Positions 12,410-21,600 of a DNA stretch of 39,523 nucleotides are shown piece by piece. Source of the DNA: a virus; the IMG/VR virus record IMGVR_UViG_3300044797_000016, positions 1 through 39,523 of that record; one strand, 5' to 3'. Made by a program: the position numbers and the translations under genes. Below the pieces are notes generated by a model. The model was not told the origin of the DNA. It made no database searches and saw nothing but the letters and a program-made list of their open reading frames with translations. Position 1 is the first letter of the stretch. Each line of letters begins with the position of its first letter.

Positions 12410-14242
12410 ATGGCAAATACAAAGAATGGCGCTTTTCTAAATGATGCAAAAGTAGTTGCTGGACTTGACCCGTCGGCTAATCAAGTACCTGTAGCTGTAG
12501 ATGTTAATGGACATCTTTTAATTGATATCGAAGCAAGTACTATTACCATTGGTAGTGTTGACTTAAATGACGGCGCTGGTAATCCGATAGGCTCTTCTGG
12601 CGGAGCTTTAAATGAAAATTTAGTATCCATAAGCGGTGCGTCTCTCACAGAAGGCCAAAAGACAATGGCCGCTTCTATTCCTGTAGTGATTGCCTCAGAC
12701 CAAACCCCTATACCTGTCACTGGTACATTTACACCACCTGCTTTACAGAATGTAAATTTAACACAATTAGATTCAGTGGCTTTAGGCGCTCCGTCTAATT
12801 ACGGAACATCTCCGGGCGCTGTTGAAGTGCAGGGCGTTAATGCCTTTATTACTAATACACCCGCTGTAACTCTGGCCAGTACTACTATTACGGGCAATGT
12901 TACTGTCGTACAACCAACCGGTTCCAATCTTCATGCTGATATAGACAATTTCCCGGCCACTCAAGCCGTTACACAAAGCACAAGCCCTTGGGTTGTTAGC
13001 GGTACAGTCACTACAACCCCGCCAGCTAATGCTTCGACTAATTTAACTCAAGTCGGAGGCGTAGCTATTTCTGAAGGTCAGAAATTAATGGCTTCCTCGT
13101 TTCCTGTTGTAATAGCCTCGGATCAATCAGCTATTCCTGTGAGTGGAACGATCACGACATCACCTAATGTCAATGTACATGATGGAAGCGGCAATACAAT
13201 AGCTTCTACAGGTACTTCTTTAAATGTTGACATAACTAATACTGTTCCTGTCACATTGACAAGTACGACTATTGCAGGAAATGTCACTGTTGTACAACCT
13301 ACCGGATCTAATCTCCATGTGGATGTGGATAACTTCCCTGCTACAGTAGCTGTTACTCAGTCTACATCACCGTGGGTTGTAAGTGGAACAGTAACAACTA
13401 CACCTACGTCGGATTTAACACCGGCCACACAAAATATTACAGCACAGGATACTGGAACCACTACAACGACTGGAGCAAACAATCAAAGTATTTTTACCGG
13501 TACTCCTACCGCAGGGTCAGCAGCCTCTTTTTCTGTTAACACTATCACTTCGGTAGATGTTCAAGTTACAGGAACATGGACAGGTACCCTGGAAGTAGAA
13601 AGTTCAAGCGATGGCGGTACAACTTGGTATAAGAATGGCGGACATCAAAAAGGTGTCACATTCAATTCAAGTTCTTTCACGTCGAATTTTCAAGTGTCTA
13701 CCAATGTTGCTGCAGCTACCACTTTTCGGGTACGAGCTATTGCTGCTTGGACAGGAACAGCAACAGTTCGTGTTGTTGAATCTATCAATCCCGATTCATT
13801 ATATATTCTAAATGCTCTTCAGATATTGGACGGCGGTACTACCGGATCAAAAGCTACAATTAAAGCAGCTTCCACGCCGTCAGTAGCTACAGATACAGCT
13901 TTAGTAACTACATTGATTCCTACTGCTCCTAGTTTGCAAAATGGATTATCTATCACTGTTAAAGTAGTAAAAGCAAGCGCAGGGAATTTAGATGGCTATT
14001 ATATTTACAATCCTAATGCTAGTGTGGCTTATGTACAGATATTTAATGCTTCGTCTGCCGGCTCTGTTACACTAGGTACTACCGTTCCCGTATTAAGTTT
14101 GGGTATTCCATCATTAGGTGCTGCTAATATCTCTACTCTAGGCATTGCTTTTTCAACAGGTATAGCGGTTGCTTCTACTACCACAGCTACAGGAAGTACG
14201 GCTAATGGTACGGCAGTAGATGCTAACTTCTGGTTCGCTTAA
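12410..14242 (+). CDS. Repeat-containing beta-rich fibre or decoration protein
   Basis: Protein of 610 residues, very rich in Thr, Val, Ser and Gly and poor in charge. Two long internal repeats: EGQK-x-MA(A/S)S followed by PVVIASDQ, at about 80-100 and 221-241; and GNVTVVQPTGSNLH with STSPWVVSGTVTTTP, at about 163-204 and 290-332. Such sequences form beta-helical or beta-sandwich shafts in phage fibres. The C-terminal third has no repeats and may be a head or receptor-binding part. It lies one base after the portal stop, an unusual place for a tail fibre, so a capsid fibre or decoration protein is also possible. Confidence 0.6.
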   Translation: MANTKNGAFLNDAKVVAGLDPSANQVPVAVDVNGHLLIDIEASTITIGSVDLNDGAGNPIGSSGGALNENLVSISGASLTEGQKTMAASIPVVIASDQTPIPVTGTFTPPALQNVNLTQLDSVALGAPSNYGTSPGAVEVQGVNAFITNTPAVTLASTTITGNVTVVQPTGSNLHADIDNFPATQAVTQSTSPWVVSGTVTTTPPANASTNLTQVGGVAISEGQKLMASSFPVVIASDQSAIPVSGTITTSPNVNVHDGSGNTIASTGTSLNVDITNTVPVTLTSTTIAGNVTVVQPTGSNLHVDVDNFPATVAVTQSTSPWVVSGTVTTTPTSDLTPATQNITAQDTGTTTTTGANNQSIFTGTPTAGSAASFSVNTITSVDVQVTGTWTGTLEVESSSDGGTTWYKNGGHQKGVTFNSSSFTSNFQVSTNVAAATTFRVRAIAAWTGTATVRVVESINPDSLYILNALQILDGGTTGSKATIKAASTPSVATDTALVTTLIPTAPSLQNGLSITVKVVKASAGNLDGYYIYNPNASVAYVQIFNASSAGSVTLGTTVPVLSLGIPSLGAANISTLGIAFSTGIAVASTTTATGSTANGTAVDANFWFA

Positions 14243-14243
14243 T

Positions 14244-14426
14244 ATGAAATGGATGCCTGATACTTGTGGTTGTTCTTTTGAATGTCAGATAGACCAAGAC
14301 GGTGTAGATTTAGATTGGATATCTACATATACTACCTGTGATATACATTCTGCATTAAGTGGTCAGCCTTTGTTGGCTCAAGTGTTATCAGAAAATAGAG
14401 CGAAAAATTTAGCGCAAGGAAATTAA
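14244..14426 (+). CDS. Small cysteine-motif protein
   Basis: Protein of 60 residues starting MKWMPDTCGCSFECQ. The frame extends 24 bases upstream into the previous gene, but the ATG at 14244 directly follows the previous stop and gives a typical start. Cys at 8, 10, 14 and one near 33, with a His after it, suggest a zinc site. Short phage proteins with a similar start (DTCGC) are common near structural genes; the role is unknown. Confidence 0.6.
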   Translation: MKWMPDTCGCSFECQIDQDGVDLDWISTYTTCDIHSALSGQPLLAQVLSENRAKNLAQGN

Positions 14427-15640
14427 TGGCTGCTGTATATTGTAAATCAGGAAATACAATAGCCCAATCATTAGCGGCAGCGGCTACGCAGGAATTTGCT
14501 TTTGGAAATACCTTCCTAAGCGGATCAGGTACAGCCACTAACGCCAATTTTACAATACGACAGGCCGGTACAACTAGCCGATTAGGAATATTAGTAACTT
14601 CAAATACTGTTACAGCTACATCAACAGCTAGTGTACGAAAAAATTCAGGTGTTGGAAGTGAAACAGTATCAATTCCCGCTTCTACCACAGGTTATTTTGA
14701 AGATACTACTAATCATGATTCTTTTGTTTCAGGGGATACAGCTGAATATAGAGTAACAGCAGGATCTACCGGTACTGCTATAACATTCAGTTCTCTATCA
14801 ACTACTTTCTTAGCCAATTCGGGTACTGTACAATATTATCTTGTAAATGGAACACAGGCATTCACAGGAACCAGCATTAATGATTTTATCCCTATGGCCG
14901 GTTCTATATACGTTAGTACCACGGAAGCACAAACACAACAAAAAAATAAAGATACGTTTACTTATAGTAATATGTATCTACATGTTAATACAAATTCCCG
15001 TACTAGTACATCAACAGTACAATTTAGAAAGAATGGGACAAACGCAAACTTAACTCTTTCAATTGCAGCAGCAACGACAGGAATATTTGAAGATACAACC
15101 CATACCGATAGTATTGTATCTGGCGATTTAACAAATTTTGAAGTGGTATTGGGAACTGGAACAGGCACACTTAATATATTTAATGCTGGAGTAGAATGTT
15201 TTTCTTCTGCTAATAGATTTCAGTTATTAGCAGCTGGCGCGGCCGCTGGACCCGCTTCTAGTGCCACTCTATATGGATCAGTAAGTGGAAATGTAGGAGT
15301 AGTAAGTTCGGAAAACACGGTAGCTACAAAAACAAACTTGTCGGCTACTAGTTCTAATATGGCTATATTTGTATTAATGAATGGAACAGCCTCTAGTTCT
15401 ACGATAAACTTTAGGAAAAACGCAACAAACGGAAATCAAACTATATCTGTACCTTCATTGACAACCGGATATTTTGAAGATACTACACATACGGATGCAA
15501 TAAGTCCATCCGATACGATTGATTATAGTGTTACATCAGCAGCATCCGTAATGGCTCAATTCACATTTACCATTTTTAGTACTTTATTTACAGTTAATCA
15601 AACAGGACACCTATTAGCTTGTTTAGGATGTGGAGGTTAA
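14426..15640 (+). CDS. Three-repeat beta-rich structural protein
   Basis: Protein of 404 residues made of three tandem copies of a domain of roughly 125 residues. Each contains RKN(S/G/A) followed by a strand, then T-T-G-(Y/I)-FEDTT-(N/H)-x-D (YFEDTTNHDS, IFEDTTHTDS and YFEDTTHTDA) and a Gly/Ser-Asp turn. The pattern suggests a trimeric or multidomain fibre or a capsid decoration protein. The last residues include two Cys (LLACLGCGG). It is in the cassette between portal and scaffold. No family recognised. Confidence 0.65.
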   Translation: MAAVYCKSGNTIAQSLAAAATQEFAFGNTFLSGSGTATNANFTIRQAGTTSRLGILVTSNTVTATSTASVRKNSGVGSETVSIPASTTGYFEDTTNHDSFVSGDTAEYRVTAGSTGTAITFSSLSTTFLANSGTVQYYLVNGTQAFTGTSINDFIPMAGSIYVSTTEAQTQQKNKDTFTYSNMYLHVNTNSRTSTSTVQFRKNGTNANLTLSIAAATTGIFEDTTHTDSIVSGDLTNFEVVLGTGTGTLNIFNAGVECFSSANRFQLLAAGAAAGPASSATLYGSVSGNVGVVSSENTVATKTNLSATSSNMAIFVLMNGTASSSTINFRKNATNGNQTISVPSLTTGYFEDTTHTDAISPSDTIDYSVTSAASVMAQFTFTIFSTLFTVNQTGHLLACLGCGG

Positions 15641-15652
15641 GGAGAAATAATC

Positions 15653-16318
15653 ATGGCAGATTCAGATAGTAGTTCCCCGATAGTACGTTATAATTTAATT
15701 TTAAATCAATTGGAATACTTTAATGGTTCTGATTGGTATGCTGCTGCGACAAGTCCAGAAATGCCGGTGGTTGATACGATCAACGGATTACATGGCGATC
15801 TTACATTAGCTGCTGGTTCTAATATTACTTTGACCCCTTCCGGTAATACGATTACCATTGCTGCTACGGGGGGTGGAAGTTCTCCGAGTATTCAAATAAT
15901 TCAAGCAGCCGCCCCTGCGGCCGATCAAGTAGATTTTACTGTTACCCCCGGATGGGATTTAGGAAGCGCTGAAGGGACTCCTTTAAGTTTAACTATTACT
16001 CCGTCTTCAGCCTCTGCAACCATTCGAGTCTCATTGGTTTGCGAAGCTGCTTTTGCAGGAACTCCTATTAATTGTTGGGTTACAGCTTTTATGGATTCTA
16101 CGAATTTATACGGGTCTAGCTCTAGTCCAGCCGCCTCCTATGGACAATCCCTCTCACATACAGATGTCGGAACACTGAGGGTTGTTTTGGAGCGATATAT
16201 CGTCCCCGGAGACACAGCCGCACATGTTTTTACTATTCAGGGAGCCTTTGCTAGCGGATCAGACGGGTTTAGTATTGGTACCGGAGATTTGACGTTTATT
16301 GTTGAAGAAGTACATTAA
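15653..16318 (+). CDS. Fibre-like virion protein
   Basis: Protein of 221 residues after GGAG. The N-terminal region reads INGLHGDLTLAAGSNITL and NTITIAATGGG, the repeat-bearing linker often seen before the head domain of phage tail fibres. The rest is beta-rich with many Ser, Gly and Ala and ends IVEEVH. It would suit a small trimeric fibre head or decoration protein. The exact place in the virion is not known. Confidence 0.6.
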   Translation: MADSDSSSPIVRYNLILNQLEYFNGSDWYAAATSPEMPVVDTINGLHGDLTLAAGSNITLTPSGNTITIAATGGGSSPSIQIIQAAAPAADQVDFTVTPGWDLGSAEGTPLSLTITPSSASATIRVSLVCEAAFAGTPINCWVTAFMDSTNLYGSSSSPAASYGQSLSHTDVGTLRVVLERYIVPGDTAAHVFTIQGAFASGSDGFSIGTGDLTFIVEEVH

Positions 16319-16325
16319 TAGAGTA

Positions 16326-16341
16326 TCTGCCTGACGGCAGA
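16326..16341. other. Hairpin between fibre-like and scaffold genes
   Basis: TCTGCC and GGCAGA form a perfect six-base stem with a four-base loop, eight bases after the stop and before the AAGGAG of the scaffold gene. No T run; probably an RNA processing or stability element. Confidence 0.45.
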
Positions 16342-16357
16342 CCTCAAGGAGCCTTAA

Positions 16358-17278
16358 ATGCCTGATGCTAATGCCTCACCTTCATCTGTACCATCTGCTG
16401 CTTCTACCCCTGCTACACCTACTAAGTCAGTGGGTAATGAACTTAAACCTGCTGGAGTTAATGTCACTGCTGCGCCGAAAACTGCACCGCAAAGTGAAGA
16501 GACATTTGATGTCCAAATCGATGGTAGGACAGAAAAGAAAACCAAGAAAGAAATATTAGAAGCCTATCAACTTCGTCAACTTTCAGATAAAAGACGTAGT
16601 GAAGCAGATAAGGTGTTAGGCGATTTTAATAAACTTCAAGAATTAAGTAAACGTGATCCTATTAAGTTTATGAGAGCTATGGGTCATAACTTCGATGATA
16701 TCGCCACTCAATATCTAGCCCGTAAAGCTGAAGATGCAATGAAAGATCCAAAGGTATTGGAAGCGGAACATACCAAAGCAGAATTAGAACAATACAAGAA
16801 ATGGGCGCAAGAACAAAAAAGTATTCAAGAGCAAGCCCAAAAGAAAGCACAGATAGATCAAATTAGAGGTCAACTTCACGCCGAGATTATAGAGGCTGTT
16901 AAAGACGCTTCCCAAACTCTCGGTTTGCCTATCGATGAGGATTTGATTGTTGCTGTAGCGCAAAATATGATGGTGCAAGACAAGGCTAAAAAACCTTTGA
17001 ATGCCAAAGAAGCTCTTCCAGCCGCTTATGCCAAAACACAGAAATGGCTACAAGGTATGGCATCCAAGATGGAAGGTGAAGCTATTGTAAAATGGCTTGG
17101 CGAAGATGTAGCTAAAAAGATCCGTAAATACGATTTGACACAATTAAAGGCGAAACGTTCTACTGTCAACCCTACGGGCAACAGTATAAGCCGTAAGCCT
17201 GAGTCAAAAGAAGCCCCTAAAAAGGCTTACAAGACTTGGTCTGAATTTAAGGCCGAGACTTTAGACAAAATTAAGTAG
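16358..17278 (+). CDS. Capsid scaffold protein
   Basis: Protein of 306 residues, the standard character of a podovirus scaffold: a disordered Ala/Pro/Ser/Thr N terminus (about 1-45), then long charged helices with coiled-coil potential (KRRSEADKVLGDFNKLQEL, and QEQKSIQEQAQKKAQ), and a basic C-terminal end (KAYKTWSEFKAETLDKIK) like those that bind coat protein. It lies directly before the major capsid protein. A scaffold co-assembles with coat protein and leaves the prohead. No protease domain is seen. Confidence 0.78.
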   Translation: MPDANASPSSVPSAASTPATPTKSVGNELKPAGVNVTAAPKTAPQSEETFDVQIDGRTEKKTKKEILEAYQLRQLSDKRRSEADKVLGDFNKLQELSKRDPIKFMRAMGHNFDDIATQYLARKAEDAMKDPKVLEAEHTKAELEQYKKWAQEQKSIQEQAQKKAQIDQIRGQLHAEIIEAVKDASQTLGLPIDEDLIVAVAQNMMVQDKAKKPLNAKEALPAAYAKTQKWLQGMASKMEGEAIVKWLGEDVAKKIRKYDLTQLKAKRSTVNPTGNSISRKPESKEAPKKAYKTWSEFKAETLDKIK

Positions 17279-17382
17279 TTCCCCACCACAGACTCCGCAG
17301 TTAGGATATCCTCGGTGTTAAGCCCTCTAACAAGAGTAGCTTGGGTTATTAGTTACACAAAATAATAATTCAGGAGGCCATA

Positions 17383-18654
17383 ATGGCTAATTCAGCAGAT
17401 ACATTTGGAGTATTACAAGGAAACTTTAAAGAAGTATACGGCGATCTACATAATCTCATCCCAGATACAGCCAAGATGATGAAGATGATCCCGTACAAGC
17501 CGAAAGCGAAGATTGGTAACGAATTCGTTGAGGCCGTCAAATTGACCCATGAACATGGCGTGACATATTCTCAATCAGATAATAACGCGGGTGCGCTCGT
17601 GACATTGAGCACCCCGATTCCGTTGACTCTTTTGGATGCGAAAGTGATGTCTTCCGTTCTGTTGCTTCGTGCGCAGATTGGTTATGACGCATTTGCCCGC
17701 GCCGAAGGCGGAGACAAAGTGGCGTTCAAAGATGCTTCCGAGTTGGTTGTTGAAGACTTGCTCGAATCCATCACCAAACGTTTAGAAATTTGCTTGCTTT
17801 ACGGATCATCCCCTACCGGTATTGGCGGGATTCCTGAAGGCGGAGCTTCTAACGTCGCAGGTGTCCTTACCCTCGTTCTTCTCCCGGCTCAATGGGCGAC
17901 CGGAATTTGGGTGGGATCAGAAAACGCGCAGGTTGATATTTATCATGGTAGCACAAAGATCAATACCAATGCTCCTTTCGTAGTTACGTCCGTTAATCCC
18001 GACACCTATACCTTGGTGTTTACGGGTAATGCGACGGATGCAGCGGCTGTCACAACTTACGTTACAGCTAACGCGGATGCCTTCATTGTATTCACCGGAT
18101 CATTCGGAAACGAAATGAGCGGATTGGATGCAGTTTGTTTGAACGCGGGAACGCTCTGGAACATCAGTGCGGCCTCTTATGCGTTATGGCACGCGAACGT
18201 GTATGACGCAGGCGCGGCTAATCTGACGATGGGTAAGCTTCAGTCTGCCATTCAGAAAGCTGTCCAGAAGGGCCTTGACGGAGATGTTAACGTCATTTGT
18301 AACCCGGCTACTTGGGCAACCCTGAATACCGACCTTGCGGCTCTTCGACGTTTCGTTGAAGATTCCACGGAAGGCGAACTAGGCGTTGAGTCCATCAAAT
18401 ACCTGTACGCAGGTGGAAAGATGGATGTTGTGGCTTATAACCTCTGCAAAGAAGGTGAATGTTTCATTATGCCTAAAAAAGGTGTGAATCGTATCGGCGC
18501 GGCTGATATCGGTTTCAAACTTCCTGGCGGCGATAATGGATTCCTTCACGTTCCGGACCGGATGGGTTATGAGTTCCGCTTGTTCTCTTCACAGGCGTTC
18601 TTCACTCCGTTCGTTGCTAAACTTGTCAAGATCTTTGACATTGTCAACAGCTAA
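17383..18654 (+). CDS. Major capsid protein
   Basis: Protein of 423 residues following the scaffold gene, with a strong AGGAGG. The N-terminal part (DLHNLIPDTAKMMKMIPYKP) and the long central helix region resemble HK97-fold coat proteins; residues about 165-245 are beta-rich and Thr/Ala/Asn rich and may be an inserted surface domain. The C-terminal half (GKLQSAIQKAVQKGL through VNRIGAADIGFKLPGG) completes the fold. The gene is visibly richer in G and C at third positions than its neighbours, as expected of the most highly translated gene. A 104-base leader precedes it and a long hairpin follows. Confidence 0.82.
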   Translation: MANSADTFGVLQGNFKEVYGDLHNLIPDTAKMMKMIPYKPKAKIGNEFVEAVKLTHEHGVTYSQSDNNAGALVTLSTPIPLTLLDAKVMSSVLLLRAQIGYDAFARAEGGDKVAFKDASELVVEDLLESITKRLEICLLYGSSPTGIGGIPEGGASNVAGVLTLVLLPAQWATGIWVGSENAQVDIYHGSTKINTNAPFVVTSVNPDTYTLVFTGNATDAAAVTTYVTANADAFIVFTGSFGNEMSGLDAVCLNAGTLWNISAASYALWHANVYDAGAANLTMGKLQSAIQKAVQKGLDGDVNVICNPATWATLNTDLAALRRFVEDSTEGELGVESIKYLYAGGKMDVVAYNLCKEGECFIMPKKGVNRIGAADIGFKLPGGDNGFLHVPDRMGYEFRLFSSQAFFTPFVAKLVKIFDIVNS

Positions 18655-18664
18655 GAATTAAGAC

Positions 18665-18711
18665 GGTAAGGCTCCGGCTAGGGGCCTGTTAGAGCCCTAG
18701 CCGACCTTGCC
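18665..18711 (+). terminator. Long hairpin after the capsid gene
   Basis: Outer stem GGTAAGG (18665-18671) with CCTTGCC (18705-18711), inner stem CGGCTAGGG (18675-18683) with CCCTAGCCG (18695-18703), and an 11-base loop. There is no T tract (AATTCCC follows), so it is probably a partial terminator or a 3' stabiliser for the capsid message rather than a complete stop. Confidence 0.55.
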
Positions 18712-18730
18712 AATTCCCTAGGAGGAATAA

Positions 18731-18937
18731 ATGGCCACTACAATTACGTTTACGTTAACAGTCCCCTCAGTTCAAGGAACCGTTGCTGGAAAGATGCGTG
18801 TTATGAACGGTTTCAGTCCTCAGTCTTTCATGGAGATTGGAAAGTATTTTGAAGCAATTTCAGGCGGAGCTTACAATGGTCGTGTTGTTACGACTATCGG
18901 AAGTCTTCCTGCTGTCACATCTTACGTCGGATATTAA
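18731..18937 (+). CDS. Small hypothetical protein downstream of capsid gene
   Basis: Protein of 68 residues after AGGAGG. Mostly beta-prone with Thr and Val at the start (TTITFTLTVPSVQGTV), a central helix (SFMEIGKYFEAI) and a Gly/Tyr end. Neither charged nor hydrophobic enough for a membrane. Genes of this size between coat and tail genes often encode head decoration or completion proteins; that is an inference from position. Confidence 0.55.
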   Translation: MATTITFTLTVPSVQGTVAGKMRVMNGFSPQSFMEIGKYFEAISGGAYNGRVVTTIGSLPAVTSYVGY

Positions 18938-19000
18938 AAGATCTAAAGGCTTCGCGGCTCTCCCTATAAATAAGAACCGTACAATTTTAAGGAGCATTAA

Positions 19001-20311
19001 ATGTCCATACCTCTTACAATTAATGGCGTTACTTTCCAGTTTCCACGTCCCGGCGATGTTAACTGGGGATTAGCAGTAGATGGATGGGCTGTAGCTGTTA
19101 CAAATGCTCTTTCTATCATTTCTTTTGGTAACGGTTCTTTCTTAACCCTGACATCGCAGAGTGTTAATCCTGCTACGGCGGGGTTTTTGCGTTTAGCCAA
19201 TTCTGATACGATTGATTGGCGTAATAATGCTAATACAGGCAATTTAGCTTTAGGTGTTAATAGTTCGGACCAATTAATTTATCAAGGGCAAGTAGTGAAT
19301 GTCGGCGGATCTAGCGGTGTTAGCGGAATTAATGCAGATGCTAATCCCCCTATTGCAGGAGAGGTTCAATTTCTTAGTGGTACAAATGTCGATTTAGTAC
19401 AATCTTTACAAACCATAACTATCAATGTGCCTACTGTCGGATCTGGTACTGTTGATTCAGCTACTCAATATAATTTAGCTTATTACGCAGTTGCAGGAAC
19501 AACTGTAAGTGGGACCGGAGAACTTCTTTATAATCCTGGGACGAATAACTTCTTTTTCAATAATAGTGGATCGGGCGATTCAACATTCTTTATACAAAAT
19601 AGTGGACTTAGTGTTGACTTTCGTATTTCAGGAAGCGCTTTCTTTTTAGAAGATAACACGCATGCTAACCAGATTTTAGCTTATAATGGCGCTGCTCCGA
19701 ATTTAGGTGTTGAAGTGCCTTTGCAAATGTCAGGGCATCAAATTAATAGTTTAGCTCCAGGTACTTCTGGAACAGATGCTGTTAATTTGAATCAATTAAA
19801 CACTGTGTCAGGCTTTCAATCAGGGGATATGAAAGCAGCGGCTTATACAACTGTTCCAACCGGATGGCTGTTGTGTGATGGAACCAGTTATGCTACAGCA
19901 ACCTATCCGTCATTATTTGCAGCCATTGGTTATGTTTATGGCGGAAGCGGAGCAAATTTCAATGTTCCTAATATGGTTAATGCTGTACCCATAGGAGCCG
20001 GATCTATTGCTGCTATGGGCGTTACAGCAGGTGCTACAACAGCAACAGATAGTATAACACCAATTCAAAATGCTCATAATCATACTACTACTTTTGGACA
20101 TAGCGGTGGTTCTATTTTTACTGACCAAACAAGCCCGTATGGCACAAGTTCTGTTAATCATGCTTTTTATGAATGGGCAGGTGGAGCAAATGCTTCAACT
20201 CCGTTAAATTATGACCAAACAAGTAGTGTTACAGCTACAAATCAGGCTACATTAGTAACAGTTAGTACGATACAACCCTCTTTAGGTGTTACTTGGTTTA
20301 TTAAACAATAA
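19001..20311 (+). CDS. Tail fibre with phage tail-collar domain
   Basis: Protein of 436 residues. A short N-terminal module (FQFPRPGDVNWGLAVDGWAV) probably attaches it to the virion, a long Gly/Ser/Asn/Thr beta-rich shaft follows (to about 270), and the C-terminal region carries a tail-collar type domain: GDMKAAAYTTVPTGWLLCDG, then YPSLFAAIGYVYGGSG and FNVPNM. This domain is typical of short tail fibres and their receptor-binding ends. The His-rich turn after it (NAHNHTTTFGH) is also usual. Likely the host-recognition fibre. Confidence 0.8.
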   Translation: MSIPLTINGVTFQFPRPGDVNWGLAVDGWAVAVTNALSIISFGNGSFLTLTSQSVNPATAGFLRLANSDTIDWRNNANTGNLALGVNSSDQLIYQGQVVNVGGSSGVSGINADANPPIAGEVQFLSGTNVDLVQSLQTITINVPTVGSGTVDSATQYNLAYYAVAGTTVSGTGELLYNPGTNNFFFNNSGSGDSTFFIQNSGLSVDFRISGSAFFLEDNTHANQILAYNGAAPNLGVEVPLQMSGHQINSLAPGTSGTDAVNLNQLNTVSGFQSGDMKAAAYTTVPTGWLLCDGTSYATATYPSLFAAIGYVYGGSGANFNVPNMVNAVPIGAGSIAAMGVTAGATTATDSITPIQNAHNHTTTFGHSGGSIFTDQTSPYGTSSVNHAFYEWAGGANASTPLNYDQTSSVTATNQATLVTVSTIQPSLGVTWFIKQ

Positions 20312-20322
20312 AGGAGCTATAA

Positions 20323-20625
20323 ATGGATATGGAACAAGACGCACTTCGTCAATCGTTGTTAACAGAACTCATCGACAATATGCATAGCCGATTAGCGGAT
20401 AAGATGTTCCCTGATTCTAATGCTATTCCGATGCCTAATCATGACCAAGGCGATTTGCCTGCGGCCTCTGACATTCCCGACACTGAAGCTATGGATTCCG
20501 TTGCTGCTGGAGCGGATGTCACAGATCATGGAGCTGAAGGTAGTTCCACTTCAACCGGAATACCAGATGATACAGATATGTCTGAAGATGATTTAGAGGA
20601 AATGTTAAAAGGTTTAGACAAATAG
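20323..20625 (+). CDS. Small acidic hypothetical protein
   Basis: Protein of 100 residues after AAGGAG. An N-terminal helix (ALRQSLLTELIDNMHSRLADKM) is followed by a strongly acidic, probably disordered remainder with many Asp, Ser and Pro, ending in an acidic helix (DMSEDDLEEMLKGLDK). It could be an assembly chaperone or minor virion protein. No family recognised. Confidence 0.6.
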   Translation: MDMEQDALRQSLLTELIDNMHSRLADKMFPDSNAIPMPNHDQGDLPAASDIPDTEAMDSVAAGADVTDHGAEGSSTSTGIPDDTDMSEDDLEEMLKGLDK

Positions 20626-20634
20626 GAGCCTTTC

Positions 20635-21597
20635 ATGGCAGGTATTGATTACACATCAGACGCATTAATAGCGTCTATTCAACGTCGGATTACTCTTCCC
20701 GATGCTCAAAACTTATACAGTCCTACTTCTCTCATTCTATTTATGGGAGATGAATTGTCGAGTACTTGTATCCCCTTGATACATTCTGTTCAACAGGAAT
20801 ATTGGGTGCAAAAGATTGACATTCAACTTATTCAAGATGTAACCAATTACGCAATACCTATCAGAGGCATTACTAACGGCCTTCGCTTGGTAACTCTGTT
20901 GGATACGAATAACAACGAGATTGATTATCCCTTGTTACGCCCTGAGATGACAGCCAGTTCTTACAATTGGCTTAGTCCCTTCTCTACCTCAACTTTATAC
21001 GGTTTCTATATAGAGAATGATCATATCGTTATGTTTCCTAATTCAGTTGTTACTAATCCGGTTAATAGAATCAGATTCCGTATTGAGAGACAGCCTTCTC
21101 AGCTCTGTGCTACATCGGAAGCAGGGCAAATTACGGCTATTTCAGGACAGGATGTGACAGTGAATGTTATTCCTGCTGATTGGACGACCTCTTTAACCTA
21201 TGATTTAATTGATGGCAAACCTCAATTTCAATCCAAAGGAGATGACTTTGTAGTGTCTAATTTGGATATGGGTACTCAAATCATAACCTTTACTACTGCT
21301 GTTCCTGCTAATTTAAACATAGGGGATTGGATTGCAGTATCAAATACATCACCCATCCCGCAAATACCCTATCAGATGTTTCCTTATTTGGCTCAATGTG
21401 TGGCTACCAAGTGCTTAGAAGGAATGGCTGATACTCAAATTCTACAAGCTGCTCAGCAGAAATTAGCCTTGATGAAAGAAGATTTATTGAAGTTGATGCA
21501 ACCCCGCGATATGGGCAATGTTCAAACGGTCGTTAATAGAGGCGGATTGTTTGATAATGGCCAATTCTGGGGATGGGGAAGCGGGAACTACTGGTAG
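20635..21597 (+). CDS. Head-tail adaptor (connector) protein
   Basis: Protein of 320 residues placed between the fibre and nozzle genes. N-terminal helices (MAGIDYTSDALIASIQRRIT and SPTSLILFMGDEL) and a beta-rich middle (IERQPSQLCATSEAGQ) are followed by C-terminal helices (QILQAAQQKLALMKEDLLKL) and a Gly/Trp end (GWGSGNYW). The pattern fits the head-to-tail adaptor or packaged-DNA-stabilising proteins of podoviruses, such as the gp4 type of P22. Assigned by position and shape, not by a unique motif. Confidence 0.55.
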   Translation: MAGIDYTSDALIASIQRRITLPDAQNLYSPTSLILFMGDELSSTCIPLIHSVQQEYWVQKIDIQLIQDVTNYAIPIRGITNGLRLVTLLDTNNNEIDYPLLRPEMTASSYNWLSPFSTSTLYGFYIENDHIVMFPNSVVTNPVNRIRFRIERQPSQLCATSEAGQITAISGQDVTVNVIPADWTTSLTYDLIDGKPQFQSKGDDFVVSNLDMGTQIITFTTAVPANLNIGDWIAVSNTSPIPQIPYQMFPYLAQCVATKCLEGMADTQILQAAQQKLALMKEDLLKLMQPRDMGNVQTVVNRGGLFDNGQFWGWGSGNYW

Positions 21598-21600
21598 ATC

